DNA from: JBFAPK01 sp040676675
Lineage (GTDB): Bacteria; Actinomycetota; Actinomycetes; Mycobacteriales; Micromonosporaceae
Length of the DNA: 64,000 bases
Direction: 5' to 3'
NCBI RefSeq assembly: GCF_040676675.1
Contig: NZ_JBFAPK010000003.1
Location: 248,001 to 312,000 of the forward strand
In this document: positions 41,096 through 49,040 of the stretch, piece after piece
How the letters are laid out: each line of letters starts with the position of its first letter
Position numbering within the stretch: position 1 is the first letter of the stretch
Program-made: the position numbers and the translations under genes
The notes under the pieces: generated by a model
The model's input: only the letters and a program-made list of their open reading frames with translations
What the model was told of the DNA's origin: nothing
Database searches by the model: none

Positions 41096-42307
41096 TCAGG
41101 TCAGCACGTTCAGTCTCTGGGCGAGTCCGACAAGTTCGGCGGACGGCTTGCCTCGCTGGCGGCGGACCCACGCGAGGACGAGCTGTCGGCTGAGGAAGTG
41201 GTGATGTACCTGCTCGGGAGCCATCTGCTCCGCCTGGAACAGGGCCGCTTGCGCGTCCTCCGTGCGGTTCCACGAGTCGTACGCGCGGGCGACTTCGAGG
41301 GCGTGCCGCACGCGTCGTTCCGTGGGAAGACCCGTGGTGTCGATGCGCGGACCGCGATCAACGGCGACCTGCACGTCTCCGAGTTCGGCGGCGGCCGAGA
41401 CGCGGTGGATCGCGACGTTGGTCGGCCCGAACGCGGTCCACAGGTGATTGGCGTCGCCGCCGAGCCTGTTCGCGGTCTCGTCGGCAGTCGACAGAAACGC
41501 ACGGGCCGTACCCGCGTCGCTGGCGCGGGCTGCCGCCATCGAGCCGCCCAGGAACAGGGCGCCGTAGACGGAGAGCAGCGCTGGCGTGGGCTTGCTGAGG
41601 TAGGGATCCAAGTACGCGGCGGCGTCCTCGGTGAGGCGTACGGCATCGCGGTATCGGCCGGTGGAGTGCAGGGCATGCCCGACGGAGCGGAACAGCGACC
41701 CCGTTACGACCGGGTCGCCGGTGGGGCGGACAGCAGCGAGTCCGCGCTCGGCGGCGATCCAGGCCAGGTCGGTCTCGCCTAGCTTCGTGAGCTGGGTGGT
41801 CGCGAGTTGATAGGTGAGCCCGAGCAGCCGGCGCGACTCGTCCTGGTCATCACCGTCGAGTACGTCCGCGGCGACGTGAGCGCGGCGGATGAGATCGGGT
41901 AGCCGGCCGATGACGTGCCCGAAGCGAGAGTCCTGGTAGGCAGACCAGAGCGCGCCTACGTCGCGTTTCAGACTGGTGGCGGTCGGCGCTCGGCCGTCGC
42001 CAGTACGGCCGAGCGCCGTAATGGTGCGGTAGTCCGTAAGGGCCATGCGGAGGGCCGGCACGGTGTCGGGCGTGCTGCTTTCGTCCACCGCCGGCTCGGC
42101 GAGTAGCGCGCTGAGTGGAACGTCCAATGCTCGGGCGAGGGCTCTGATGACCGAAAGCCGATCCAACTCGATCCGGTTGTTCTCGATTCTGCCGAGCCAG
42201 TCGGCGGTTCGGCCGACCAGACCGGCGAGAACCTCCTGGGATAGGCCTCGGCGCCGGCGGTACCAGGCGACACGCTCGCCGATGGTGAGTGTGCTCGTCA
42301 TGTCCAT
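41096..42307 (-). CDS. XRE-family regulator with a helical-repeat C-terminal domain
   Basis: 403 residues. An N-terminal helix-turn-helix (ERVAWYRRRRGLSQEVLAGL, then RTADWLGRIE) is followed by about 300 residues of alpha-helical, TPR-like repeats (for example RLLGLTYQLATTQLTKLGETDLAWIAAERGL in two halves). This is common in actinomycete regulators of unknown signal. ATGs at 42301 and 42307 are both possible, neither with a strong ribosome site. Downstream is the Nudix gene; upstream, in the other direction, three overlapping small genes. A 19-base palindrome lies just before its start. Confidence 0.87.
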   Translation of the reverse strand: MDMTSTLTIGERVAWYRRRRGLSQEVLAGLVGRTADWLGRIENNRIELDRLSVIRALARALDVPLSALLAEPAVDESSTPDTVPALRMALTDYRTITALGRTGDGRAPTATSLKRDVGALWSAYQDSRFGHVIGRLPDLIRRAHVAADVLDGDDQDESRRLLGLTYQLATTQLTKLGETDLAWIAAERGLAAVRPTGDPVVTGSLFRSVGHALHSTGRYRDAVRLTEDAAAYLDPYLSKPTPALLSVYGALFLGGSMAAARASDAGTARAFLSTADETANRLGGDANHLWTAFGPTNVAIHRVSAAAELGDVQVAVDRGPRIDTTGLPTERRVRHALEVARAYDSWNRTEDAQAALFQAEQMAPEQVHHHFLSRQLVLAWVRRQRGKPSAELVGLAQRLNVLT

Positions 42308-42343
42308 CACAACGATGACGCTCGCTCTCAGGGCTCTGCCGAC

Positions 42344-42362
42344 CCCGGAATGTTTTTCCGGG
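42344..42362. promoter_or_regulatory. Palindrome upstream of the XRE gene
   Basis: CCCGGAA-TGTTT-TTCCGGG, seven-base perfect arms with five bases between, in the 182-base gap between the XRE gene and the divergent small-gene operon. Candidate autoregulatory operator. Confidence 0.5.
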
Positions 42363-42489
42363 TTATCCGCCACCACCTGCCACAGCCTGTGTCGGTACCG
42401 GCCGCCGTCACGTCCCACAGCCGGACGCGGACCCGGGCACCCCTGTCTGTTCGGGTCCGCATCCCCGATCGTTCCCAGCGAGGGCAGTG

Positions 42490-42684
42490 ATGATCGATGA
42501 CACACCGACCGGCGACCCGGTCGAAGACGCGCACAGGGCGATGCGCGAGCACGTCGCCGACGGCGGGCGCTGGTGCCGCTGCGGCTCCCTGCACCCCTGC
42601 TCGTACCGGCGCGACGCTCGCAGCCTGCTGATCCGGGTCGGCCGGTTGGTGCTGCCCGGTACGGCGCCGAGGCGGTCGATATGA
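42490..42684 (+). CDS. Small hypothetical protein, first of an overlapping triplet
   Basis: 64 residues, unrecognised. Acidic N-terminal half and a basic C-terminal half; the centre WCRCGSLHPC carries three Cys and a His that could bind a metal. GAGGG lies about 7 bases before the start; GTG 42487 is also in frame. Its stop overlaps the next ATG by ATGA, which supports it being real. Divergent from the XRE-Nudix operon. Confidence 0.62.
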   Translation: MIDDTPTGDPVEDAHRAMREHVADGGRWCRCGSLHPCSYRRDARSLLIRVGRLVLPGTAPRRSI

Positions 42685-43007
42685 GCCGCCCGCCCGATGC
42701 CCGCCCCGCACCCGAGGCTGGCACACCTCGCCAGGAGCGACGCGAAAGCACGCCGAGTCTGCCGAGGGTGCCGGCCGGTACGCACCTGGCGCTCGCGGCG
42801 TACGAGTGGTACCCGCGCGTCGGCGTACGCGCGCAGGCCGATCTGCACCTCTGGCTGGTGGACGCGCAGCCGCTCAACGACGATTTTGCCTGGGTACGCG
42901 GTCACGTCCTCGGATGCACCTGGGACAGCTCCGACTGCGAGCTGCCCTGGTGCCGGGAGGTCCTGGTCTCGGTCAGGGCCCTGCGCCGGGCGGTCGGGCT
43001 CGGATGA
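42681..43007 (+). CDS. Small hypothetical protein, second of the triplet
   Basis: 108 residues, unrecognised. About 30 disordered N-terminal residues, then a compact part (LALAAYEWYPRVGVRAQADLHLWLVD) and a Cys pair in CTWDSSDCELPWC. ATGA overlaps with both neighbours indicate a translationally coupled unit. No signal peptide. Confidence 0.62.
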   Translation: MSRPPDARPAPEAGTPRQERRESTPSLPRVPAGTHLALAAYEWYPRVGVRAQADLHLWLVDAQPLNDDFAWVRGHVLGCTWDSSDCELPWCREVLVSVRALRRAVGLG

Positions 43008-43303
43008 GCGGCGGCAGGCAGCCCGAGTCCGGGGACGTACTGGTCATCACGCGGGCGGCGTCGGTGCAGTTCGTCGTCCCGATCTACTTCCGCGTGATCC
43101 GGGTGCCGGGCTGGGAGACGTACCACGGCTGGCTCTGGCTGGAAGGGTACGAACTGGACGGTCGTGGCGAGGCGAAGGAGCGCCGGCACATTTTCGTACA
43201 ACTCGACGGGCTGCGGTGGGTGCGGCCGCGACCGGTCGTGCGGCCCCGACCGCGCGCGGCCGGGGCGAACCAGCGTCTCAGCGGGCGGCCGGCCGGTGGG
43301 TGA
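43004..43303 (+). CDS. Small hypothetical protein, third of the triplet
   Basis: 99 residues, unrecognised. A central beta-rich stretch (FVVPIYFRVIRVP, YHGWLWLEGYEL, RRHIFVQLDG) and an Arg/Pro-rich tail suggest a small nucleic-acid- or protein-binding module. It begins by ATGA overlap with the second gene. Its last 26 bases overlap the end of the convergent kinase gene. Confidence 0.6.
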   Translation: MSGGRQPESGDVLVITRAASVQFVVPIYFRVIRVPGWETYHGWLWLEGYELDGRGEAKERRHIFVQLDGLRWVRPRPVVRPRPRAAGANQRLSGRPAGG

Positions 43304-44210
43304 GCGCGTCGGCGATGAGTGCCTGGATCGAGTCGATGGTGCGCACGCCGTTCTCGATCGACCAGAGCGTGTTCTGCAGGACGCGGGCGAGCGTCCACGC
43401 GGTGGCGCGGCCACGGTCCAGACCGAGGATCTCCACCATCAGGTCGAAGCGGCGCAGCACCGCGCGGCGCGGGTCGGCGGCGGCGAGGATCTCGTCGGTA
43501 CGGTTGTGCAGCGCCGGGAGCAGGTCGAAACCGGGATCGCCGGCGAGCGGCTTCGGGTCGATCGCGAGCCACGGTTCGCGGCCGGCGGCGAGGACGTTCT
43601 CGAAGTGCAGGTCCCAGTGCAGCAGCCGGTCGCCCGGTTCGCCCGCCACCTCGGTCACGGCCGAGGCCCAGCCGTTGACCAGGCGGGTGTCGGCCGGATC
43701 GGCGAGCGCGGCGGCGGCCCGCGGCGCGTACGCCAGCATCCCCGCCACGACGTCCCGCAGCGGCATGATGTCGTCCGGCGGGTCGCAGGCGTGCAGCCGG
43801 GCCAGCAGCTCGGCGATGATCTGCACCGCCTTGAGGTCGTCCGGTTCGCCGCGCAGGTCCCGGTCACCGTCGAGGCGTTCGAGCAGCATGGTGCCGGTGG
43901 CCGGATCGGCGTCGAGCAGGCGTACGGCGCCGTCGCCGCGCCACGCCCGCAGGGCGCTCGGCTCGCCGGGATGTTCCGGGTCGAGCGGTTGGAGCTTCAG
44001 GGCGGCCGGATCGCCGTCGGACCGGCGGACGGGCAGCACCAGGGCGACCATGCCGTGCCGCGCCGGGCCGTCGGGTGTCAGTTCCCAGCGGTCGAGGAAC
44101 GCGGCGGCCAGCCCCGGCAGCCCGGTCGCCCACGCGCGGCCCTGCTCGCCGTAGAACTTCTCCAGGTACCCGGCCAGGCGCGGCGGCACGACGAGCGGCG
44201 CGGCGGTCAT
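43278..44210 (-). CDS. APH(6)/streptomycin 6-kinase-like phosphotransferase
   Basis: 310 residues with the kinase-like catalytic loop LLHWDLHFENVL (catalytic Asp, Asn) and the metal-binding Asp in AIDPKPLAGDPGFD. The family also holds hydroxyurea phosphotransferases and many enzymes of unknown substrate, so actual drug resistance is not shown. The ATG at 44210 starts the domain; the longer frame upstream is in the ArsR region. It lies 71 bases downstream of the ArsR gene on the same strand. Confidence 0.85.
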   Translation of the reverse strand: MTAAPLVVPPRLAGYLEKFYGEQGRAWATGLPGLAAAFLDRWELTPDGPARHGMVALVLPVRRSDGDPAALKLQPLDPEHPGEPSALRAWRGDGAVRLLDADPATGTMLLERLDGDRDLRGEPDDLKAVQIIAELLARLHACDPPDDIMPLRDVVAGMLAYAPRAAAALADPADTRLVNGWASAVTEVAGEPGDRLLHWDLHFENVLAAGREPWLAIDPKPLAGDPGFDLLPALHNRTDEILAAADPRRAVLRRFDLMVEILGLDRGRATAWTLARVLQNTLWSIENGVRTIDSIQALIADALTHRPAAR

Positions 44211-44281
44211 CTCGCGATCGTAGCCGCCGCGCCGCTCGTCGGTGTCGATGCGGACGGGCCGGCGCGATGGCACGTGCGCCG

Positions 44282-44671
44282 TCAGCGCCCGGGCGGGGAC
44301 TGCGACTCCGGGGACTCGGGTTCCGGAGCCTCCGGCCTCGGGGAATCCGGCTCCTCGGCGAGGCGCTTGATCGTCGCCAGCCGGGCGTTCCACTGCGCGG
44401 CGACCTGGTTCATCCACCGGGCGGTGTCCAGCAGTTGGCGCGGGCGCACCGCGTACCGCCGTTCGCGCCCGTCCTTGCGGCTGGCGACCAGTCCGACCCG
44501 CTCCAGCAGCGACAGGTGCTGGAGGATCGCCTGGCGGGTCACCGGCAGCGTGTCGGCGAGCGCGGTGGCGCTCGCCTCGCCCCGGCTGGCCAGCGTGTCC
44601 AGGATGAGCCGGCGGGTCGGGTCGGCGAGCGCGGCCAGTACCGCGCCCGCCGCGTCGGACTCGGTCGTCAC
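44282..44671 (-). CDS. ArsR-family regulator
   Basis: 129 residues: winged helix LAALADPTRRLILDTLASRG, VTRQAILQHLSLLERVGLV and RRYAVRP, with no Cys metal site, followed by a tail of alternating Pro, Glu and Ser. The GTG start overlaps the AHSA1 stop (GTGA). ArsR-AHSA1 pairs are common in actinomycetes and repress their own promoter. Confidence 0.9.
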   Translation of the reverse strand: MTTESDAAGAVLAALADPTRRLILDTLASRGEASATALADTLPVTRQAILQHLSLLERVGLVASRKDGRERRYAVRPRQLLDTARWMNQVAAQWNARLATIKRLAEEPDSPRPEAPEPESPESQSPPGR

Positions 44672-45123
44672 GCCGCCGGCTGCTCCGCGTACCGTCGGAG
44701 GTTGCCGAGCACCTCCGGCCAGCCGAGCAGGTGGCTGTCGTAGCCGGCGGACGCCACCCGCTCGGGCGGGATGCTGAGCGAGGCGAAGCCGCTCTCCACC
44801 ACGCGCAGCCGGGTCGTCGCCCCGTCGGGCGTGAGCGTGAACTCGACCAGGGTGGAGTTGTCGTCGGTCGCCTCCTCGCCCGGGTAGGCGCTGGCCCACC
44901 GGTACGCGAGCAGGTGTGGCGGGTCCACCTTCTCGATCCGGCAGGCGAACTTTCCGTTCTCGCCGTGGTCGAGGTGCATGAAACCTCCGGGTCGCAGGTC
45001 CACCGGGGTCGGATCGCCCTGGCCGAACCATTTTCCGATGTAGCCCGGCTCGGTCAACACCGCCCAGACCCGCTCTACCGGCGCGTCGATCACGATTTCC
45101 TGCTCGATCTGGTCCGCGGTCAT
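44668..45123 (-). CDS. SRPBCC / AHSA1-family protein
   Basis: 151 residues of the START-like ligand-binding fold (EIVIDAPVERVWAVLTEPG, KWFGQGD, STLVEFTLTPDG). It may bind a hydrophobic ligand or assist the paired ArsR protein. ATG at 45123 follows AAGGAG; the longer frame to 45198 runs over the operator and is rejected. Confidence 0.9.
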   Translation of the reverse strand: MTADQIEQEIVIDAPVERVWAVLTEPGYIGKWFGQGDPTPVDLRPGGFMHLDHGENGKFACRIEKVDPPHLLAYRWASAYPGEEATDDNSTLVEFTLTPDGATTRLRVVESGFASLSIPPERVASAGYDSHLLGWPEVLGNLRRYAEQPAA

Positions 45124-45163
45124 CGGACTCTCCTTCCGCTCGCACGTCATCTGCAGGCCGATA

Positions 45164-45191
45164 CTTGCACAGGCTTCCCCTGATGTGCAAG
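45164..45191. promoter_or_regulatory. Operator-like inverted repeat for the AHSA1-ArsR operon
   Basis: Arms CTTGCACA (45164-45171) and TGTGCAAG (45184-45191) with 12 bases between, 41 bases upstream of the AHSA1 start. Extra ACTTGC half-sites lie on the right side (45197-45202). Confidence 0.6.
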
Positions 45192-45276
45192 CAGTCACTT
45201 GCTATTCGCCGCCCAGTCCGCCCTCGGGGTTGGGGCCCGGCTGCCGGTCGTTGGCGAGTCGGCCGGGCCGCCGAGG

Positions 45277-45323
45277 TACTTGCCTCAGAGGAAAGAGCCG
45301 GCTACTTTCCTCGCAGGAAAGTA
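45277..45323. promoter_or_regulatory. Two tandem operators upstream of the membrane protein/winged-helix pair
   Basis: A perfect 21-base dyad TACTTTCCT-CGC-AGGAAAGTA (45303-45323) follows a weaker copy TACTTGCCT-CAG-AGGAAAGAG (45277-45297). Centres are 26 bases apart. They precede the start codon at 45350. Confidence 0.65.
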
Positions 45324-45349
45324 CATATCCCGGGGAGGGTGGCAGGTCG

Positions 45350-45805
45350 ATGACTCCTGACGACGCGCGCGGGGCGCTCGACGACATCCGGCGGCGGCAT
45401 GAGCAGTCCCGCGCCGAAGCGGCGCGGCACCACTCGTCCCCGCTGTACCTGGGGATTCTCGCGCTGGTGGTGCTGATCTCGTACGCCTCGTTCGACCTGC
45501 CCAACCCGTGGAACGGCGCGATGCTCATCCCGGTGACCGCGCTGTTGGCGCTGCTGGCCTGCGTCTACCTGCGCCGCGCGCCGGTCCGTCGGAAGCTCGA
45601 TTCCGGCGAACTCCTCGGCGGGGTCGCGGCCGGGATCGTCCTCTCGGCGGTGCTCCAGGGCCTGGCGGAGATCGCCGGCGCGGTCGGATTGCCGACCCCG
45701 CACGTCGCCGCGGCGGCCGTCGGGTCGGTGGTCTGCCTGCTGCTGGCCGTCCCGGTCTGTCGGAGCGTCGAAGCGCTGGCGCGGCGGGGGGCCCGGCGGA
45801 GCTGA
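45350..45805 (+). CDS. Four-helix membrane protein
   Basis: 151 residues: a charged N-terminal helix (DDIRRRHEQSRAEAARHH) and four hydrophobic segments. The type is often encoded with a winged-helix regulator, as here; function unknown. GGGAGG and GGCAGG precede the ATG. The stop overlaps the next start (TGATG). Behind the double operator. Confidence 0.82.
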   Translation: MTPDDARGALDDIRRRHEQSRAEAARHHSSPLYLGILALVVLISYASFDLPNPWNGAMLIPVTALLALLACVYLRRAPVRRKLDSGELLGGVAAGIVLSAVLQGLAEIAGAVGLPTPHVAAAAVGSVVCLLLAVPVCRSVEALARRGARRS

Positions 45806-46125
45806 TGGACCGCGATTTCGACGAGTTCCTGCACGTCCCGGCGCGGTTGACGATCGTCGCGCTGCTGGCGCCCGCGAGCTGGACGGAGTTCGGGTTCATC
45901 CGCGACGCGGTCGGTACGAGCGACTCGGCCCTGTCCAAGCAGCTCTCGGCGCTCGCGACCGCGGACTACGTCGAGGTGCGCAAGCTTCCCGGGGTGGTCG
46001 GCCGGCGGACCCTGGTGCGGCTCACCCCCCACGGCCGCGCGGCGTTCCAGGCGCACGCGAGGGCGCTGGAACGGATCGCCTCCGCCGCGCGGGTGCCGCA
46101 GCCGGCCGACGCGGAGACGGCCTGA
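45805..46125 (+). CDS. Winged-helix regulator (MarR/ArsR-like, HTH_34 type)
   Basis: 106 residues consisting almost only of a winged helix: ARLTIVALLAPASWTEFGFI, TSDSALSKQLSALATADYV, and GRRTLVRLTPHGRAAF. Translationally coupled to the membrane protein; the double operator upstream is its probable target. Confidence 0.88.
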   Translation: MDRDFDEFLHVPARLTIVALLAPASWTEFGFIRDAVGTSDSALSKQLSALATADYVEVRKLPGVVGRRTLVRLTPHGRAAFQAHARALERIASAARVPQPADAETA

Positions 46126-46139
46126 CGGCGGCGGTTGTG

Positions 46140-46176
46140 GTTCGTGCCGCGAACTAATATGGTTCGTGATGCGAAC
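46140..46176. promoter_or_regulatory. Two copies of a GTTCG-N5-CGAAC operator
   Basis: Dyads GTTCGTGCCGCGAAC (46140-46154) and GTTCGTGATGCGAAC (46162-46176), centres 22 bases apart, two helical turns. TAATAT (46155-46160) between them could be a -10 box, which places the start of the following gene downstream of both. Confidence 0.7.
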
Positions 46177-46221
46177 TTATGGCGCCGCTCCCGTGCGGCG
46201 CGCGGGAACGGGGGCAGGGCA

Positions 46222-47127
46222 TTGGCGGTACCAGAGGTCGTCTTCGGCTTCGGCGCGCACAGCATGGTCGATGACGGGCCGGAGTTGCTGCGCATGGCGC
46301 AGCGGGCCGACCGGGACGGGCTCGACGTCTTCTCGCTGTCGGACCACCCCTACCTCGGCGCGCGCCTGGACGCGTACGCCACCATCGGCTTCGTCCTCGG
46401 GCAGACGCGGCGCCTCGCCGGCTTCGCCAACGTCACCAACCTGCCGACCCGCCCCGCCCCGATGCTGGCGCGTACCGTCACCACCCTGTCGGCGCTCTCG
46501 GGTGGACGGATCGTGCTCGGCGCCGGGGCGGGCGGGATCTGGGACCGGATCACCGACATGGGCGTGCCGAGGCTCTCGCCCGGCGACGCCGTGGACGCCT
46601 TCGAGGAGGCGATCGTCCTGGTCAAGGCCCTGTCGGGCGGCGGCGGGCCGGTCACGTACCGGGGCCGGTTCCACCGGGTGGAGCGGATCGAGCCGGCCCC
46701 CGTGCCCGCGCCGCCGGTCTGGACCGGATCGGTCGGCCGCCGGTCCCTGGCCGCCACCGGCCGGGTCGCCGACGGCTGGATTCCCGGCCACGCCGCGGAC
46801 TGGTTCAGCGAGCGGTACCGGACCTCCCGCCCGGTCATCGACGAGGCGGCGGCGGCCGTGGGTCGCGACCCACGCGAGATCCGTACCGTCTTCAACCTCC
46901 CCGGACGCGTCGCCGACCGGCCGCTCGCGGCCACCCGCAGCGCGGACGGCCGCTGGATCGGCGGCTCGGTCGACCAGTGGGTCGAGGAGCTGACCGGCGC
47001 GGTGCTGGAGCACGGGGCCTCCGGCTTCATGCTCTTCTCGCCCGGCGGCGGTACCCCCGACCCGGTCACCCTCGGCCGCTGGGGCGGCGAGATCGTCCCC
47101 GCGGTACGCGAGGCGATCGCCCGCTAG
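46222..47127 (+). CDS. Luciferase-like (LLM) flavin-dependent oxidoreductase
   Basis: 301 residues of the F420/FMN luciferase-like barrel (LLRMAQRADRDGLDVFSLSDH, RLAGFANVTNLPTRPAPMLA, GRIVLGAGAGG, PVWTGSVGRRSLAATGRVADGW in part). Many actinobacterial members use F420; the reaction is not assignable. TTG at 46222 is chosen: the protein fold begins there, GGCAGGG lies upstream, and the alternative starts (46135, 46162) fall in or before the double operator. Confidence 0.88.
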   Translation: MAVPEVVFGFGAHSMVDDGPELLRMAQRADRDGLDVFSLSDHPYLGARLDAYATIGFVLGQTRRLAGFANVTNLPTRPAPMLARTVTTLSALSGGRIVLGAGAGGIWDRITDMGVPRLSPGDAVDAFEEAIVLVKALSGGGGPVTYRGRFHRVERIEPAPVPAPPVWTGSVGRRSLAATGRVADGWIPGHAADWFSERYRTSRPVIDEAAAAVGRDPREIRTVFNLPGRVADRPLAATRSADGRWIGGSVDQWVEELTGAVLEHGASGFMLFSPGGGTPDPVTLGRWGGEIVPAVREAIAR

Positions 47128-47174
47128 CGGCGACGGTGCCGCCACCCGGCCGGACGCGACGGCGAACTGCCGCG

Positions 47175-48965
47175 TCAGCCGTCGGCGGTGGTGGCGCAGT
47201 CGATCGCGCCGACGTTGTGTTTGGCGGTCACCTCTTGGCCGTTCACGGCGATGTGGCAGGTCAGGTCGCCGGTCGGCCGGCCGGTGACCCCGAACGCGTG
47301 CACCTCGACCCGGGCGTGGTTCGGCGCCTCCACCCGCTGCTGCCACGGCAGCGGGACGCCGCTGAGGGTCTTCGGTGCCCCGTGTTCGTCGGTGTAGACG
47401 ATGTTCACGGCGCCCGTACCGGTCACCCGGTAGTCCACCGTCGCGGCCCGCGCGCCCCGGTCGCCGCCGCTCGCGTTCGCGCCGGACGTCGTGCCGCCGG
47501 TGGGGGAGGTGCCGAGGTCGTCGGGCGGCCTGTCCCCGATGAGACGGAAGCCGAGCACGAGCGCCACGAGCGCCACGGTCGCGACGGCGACACCACCGAT
47601 CCAGATCAGGGGCACCCGGGCCCCGCCGGAACCGGCGCCGGCCGGCGGCGTGGTGGCCGGGGACGAGGCCGGCGGGCTACCGGGGGCGAAGCGGGGACCG
47701 GGCCGAGGATCGGACGGCGGTCCGGACGACGAGGCGGCCCGCGGTGCGGCCTGTGGCGCGGGCGCCGGTTCCGGTGCCGGGGTCGGTGTGGGTGCCGGCG
47801 CGGGGGTCGCGGGCGCGGGCGCCGGTTCCGGTGCGGCCGTCGGTGCCGACGTGGACGTGGACCTGGAGGCGGGCGACGTGGACGCGGGCGGTGCCGGGGT
47901 CGGGTCCGCGTACAGCCCGCCCCGCGCCACGACCAGCTCGGGCTGGTCGATGACGGTGGGCGCGATGCCGAGTTCGCGTCGCAGCAGGGTCGCCGCGAGC
48001 GGTACCCGACTGGAGCCGCCGACCAGGAACAGCCCGCCGATCTGCTCCCGGGCCACGCCCGCGGAGCGCAGCGCCGCCCGCGTCAGCTCGACGGTACGGG
48101 CCAGGTGGGGCCGGGCGGCCGCCTCGAACTCCTCGCGGGTCAGGTGGAAGTCCCGCTCCACCAACGGTACGTGCAGCGGCGCGGTGGCGTGCCGGCTGAG
48201 CTGCTCCTTCGCGGCCCGCGCGCCCTGCCACAGCAGCCAACGGGCGCGCTGGTCCGCGGCGTTCTCCGGCCAGTTCAGCCGTCCCCACTCCGGCGCGTCG
48301 ACGGTCAGCGACCGGGCGTGCGCCACCACCGTGGCGTCGAGGTCCAGCCCACCCACGTCGGGCAGCCCGTCGGTGAAGAGCACCTCGAAGCCCCGCTCCG
48401 TACGCCGCACCACGCTCACGTCGAAGGTGCCGGCGCCCAGGTCGTAGACGACGACGCAGCGGCCCGGCGGAAGTCGCCCGTCCAACTCCGTCGCGAAGTA
48501 CGCCGCCGCCGCGACCGGCTCCGGCACCAGACCCACCTCGGTCAGGCCGGCGTGTCCCGCCGCCCGCGTCAGCACGTCGAGCCGGCTCCGGCCCCACGCG
48601 GCGGGATGGGTCAGCCGTACCTCGAACTCCGACGACGCGCCCGACACCCGCCGCGCCTCGGTCGCGACGCGGGCGAAGACCGCCGCGATCAGCTCGTCCA
48701 GCGGCACCTCGCGCTCGCCGAGCCAGAGCGTCCCGTCGTCGACGCGCCGCTTGGGGTTGGGCTCGAGGCCCGCCGGCTGCGCCGCGCCGGCCCGCTCCGC
48801 GTCGGCCCCGGTCAGCACGGTGCCGCCGGCGTCGGTGTAGACCGCCGAGGCGAGCAGCGGCGACGAATCGAACAGCAGCGGCGTGACCGAGCCGTCCGAC
48901 CGCCGAAGCATCGCCACGGTGTTGGAGGTTCCGAAATCGATGCCGAGAGCAGCCCGCACGACCAC
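47175..48965 (-). CDS. Membrane-anchored Hsp70-like ATPase with an MmpS-like outer domain
   Basis: 596 residues. The first 340 or so are a DnaK-type nucleotide-binding fold: GIDFGTSNTVAM (phosphate 1), VVVYDLGAGTFDVSVV (phosphate 2) and GLFLVGGSSRVPL (adenosine). The substrate-binding domain of true Hsp70 is missing; instead there is a Pro/Ala/Ser linker (about 345-450), one transmembrane helix (about 451-476) and an outer domain of about 90 residues (YRVTGTGAVNIVYTD, VPLPWQQRV, CHIAVNGQEV) that resembles MmpS accessory proteins. GTG start at 48965. Possible role: coupling ATP state inside to envelope assembly outside (inference). Confidence 0.87.
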   Translation of the reverse strand: MVVRAALGIDFGTSNTVAMLRRSDGSVTPLLFDSSPLLASAVYTDAGGTVLTGADAERAGAAQPAGLEPNPKRRVDDGTLWLGEREVPLDELIAAVFARVATEARRVSGASSEFEVRLTHPAAWGRSRLDVLTRAAGHAGLTEVGLVPEPVAAAAYFATELDGRLPPGRCVVVYDLGAGTFDVSVVRRTERGFEVLFTDGLPDVGGLDLDATVVAHARSLTVDAPEWGRLNWPENAADQRARWLLWQGARAAKEQLSRHATAPLHVPLVERDFHLTREEFEAAARPHLARTVELTRAALRSAGVAREQIGGLFLVGGSSRVPLAATLLRRELGIAPTVIDQPELVVARGGLYADPTPAPPASTSPASRSTSTSAPTAAPEPAPAPATPAPAPTPTPAPEPAPAPQAAPRAASSSGPPSDPRPGPRFAPGSPPASSPATTPPAGAGSGGARVPLIWIGGVAVATVALVALVLGFRLIGDRPPDDLGTSPTGGTTSGANASGGDRGARAATVDYRVTGTGAVNIVYTDEHGAPKTLSGVPLPWQQRVEAPNHARVEVHAFGVTGRPTGDLTCHIAVNGQEVTAKHNVGAIDCATTADG

Positions 48966-48999
48966 CCGGCCACCCTAGTGGACCGACGCCGCTCCGTCC

Positions 49000-49031
49000 G
49001 GTCCACCCCGGCCCGGCGACCGGGGTGGACC
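49000..49031. terminator. Terminator hairpin of the GH2 gene
   Basis: Perfect 12-base arms (49000-49011, 49020-49031) with an 8-base loop, immediately after the GH2 stop codon on the minus strand and just before the Hsp70-like gene. Confidence 0.75.
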
Positions 49032-49040
49032 CGGTGGAGG

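Noticed and set aside
43278..44210. Calling a streptomycin resistance gene
   Set aside because: The family match is clear, but many members act on other substrates and there is no aminoglycoside cluster nearby.
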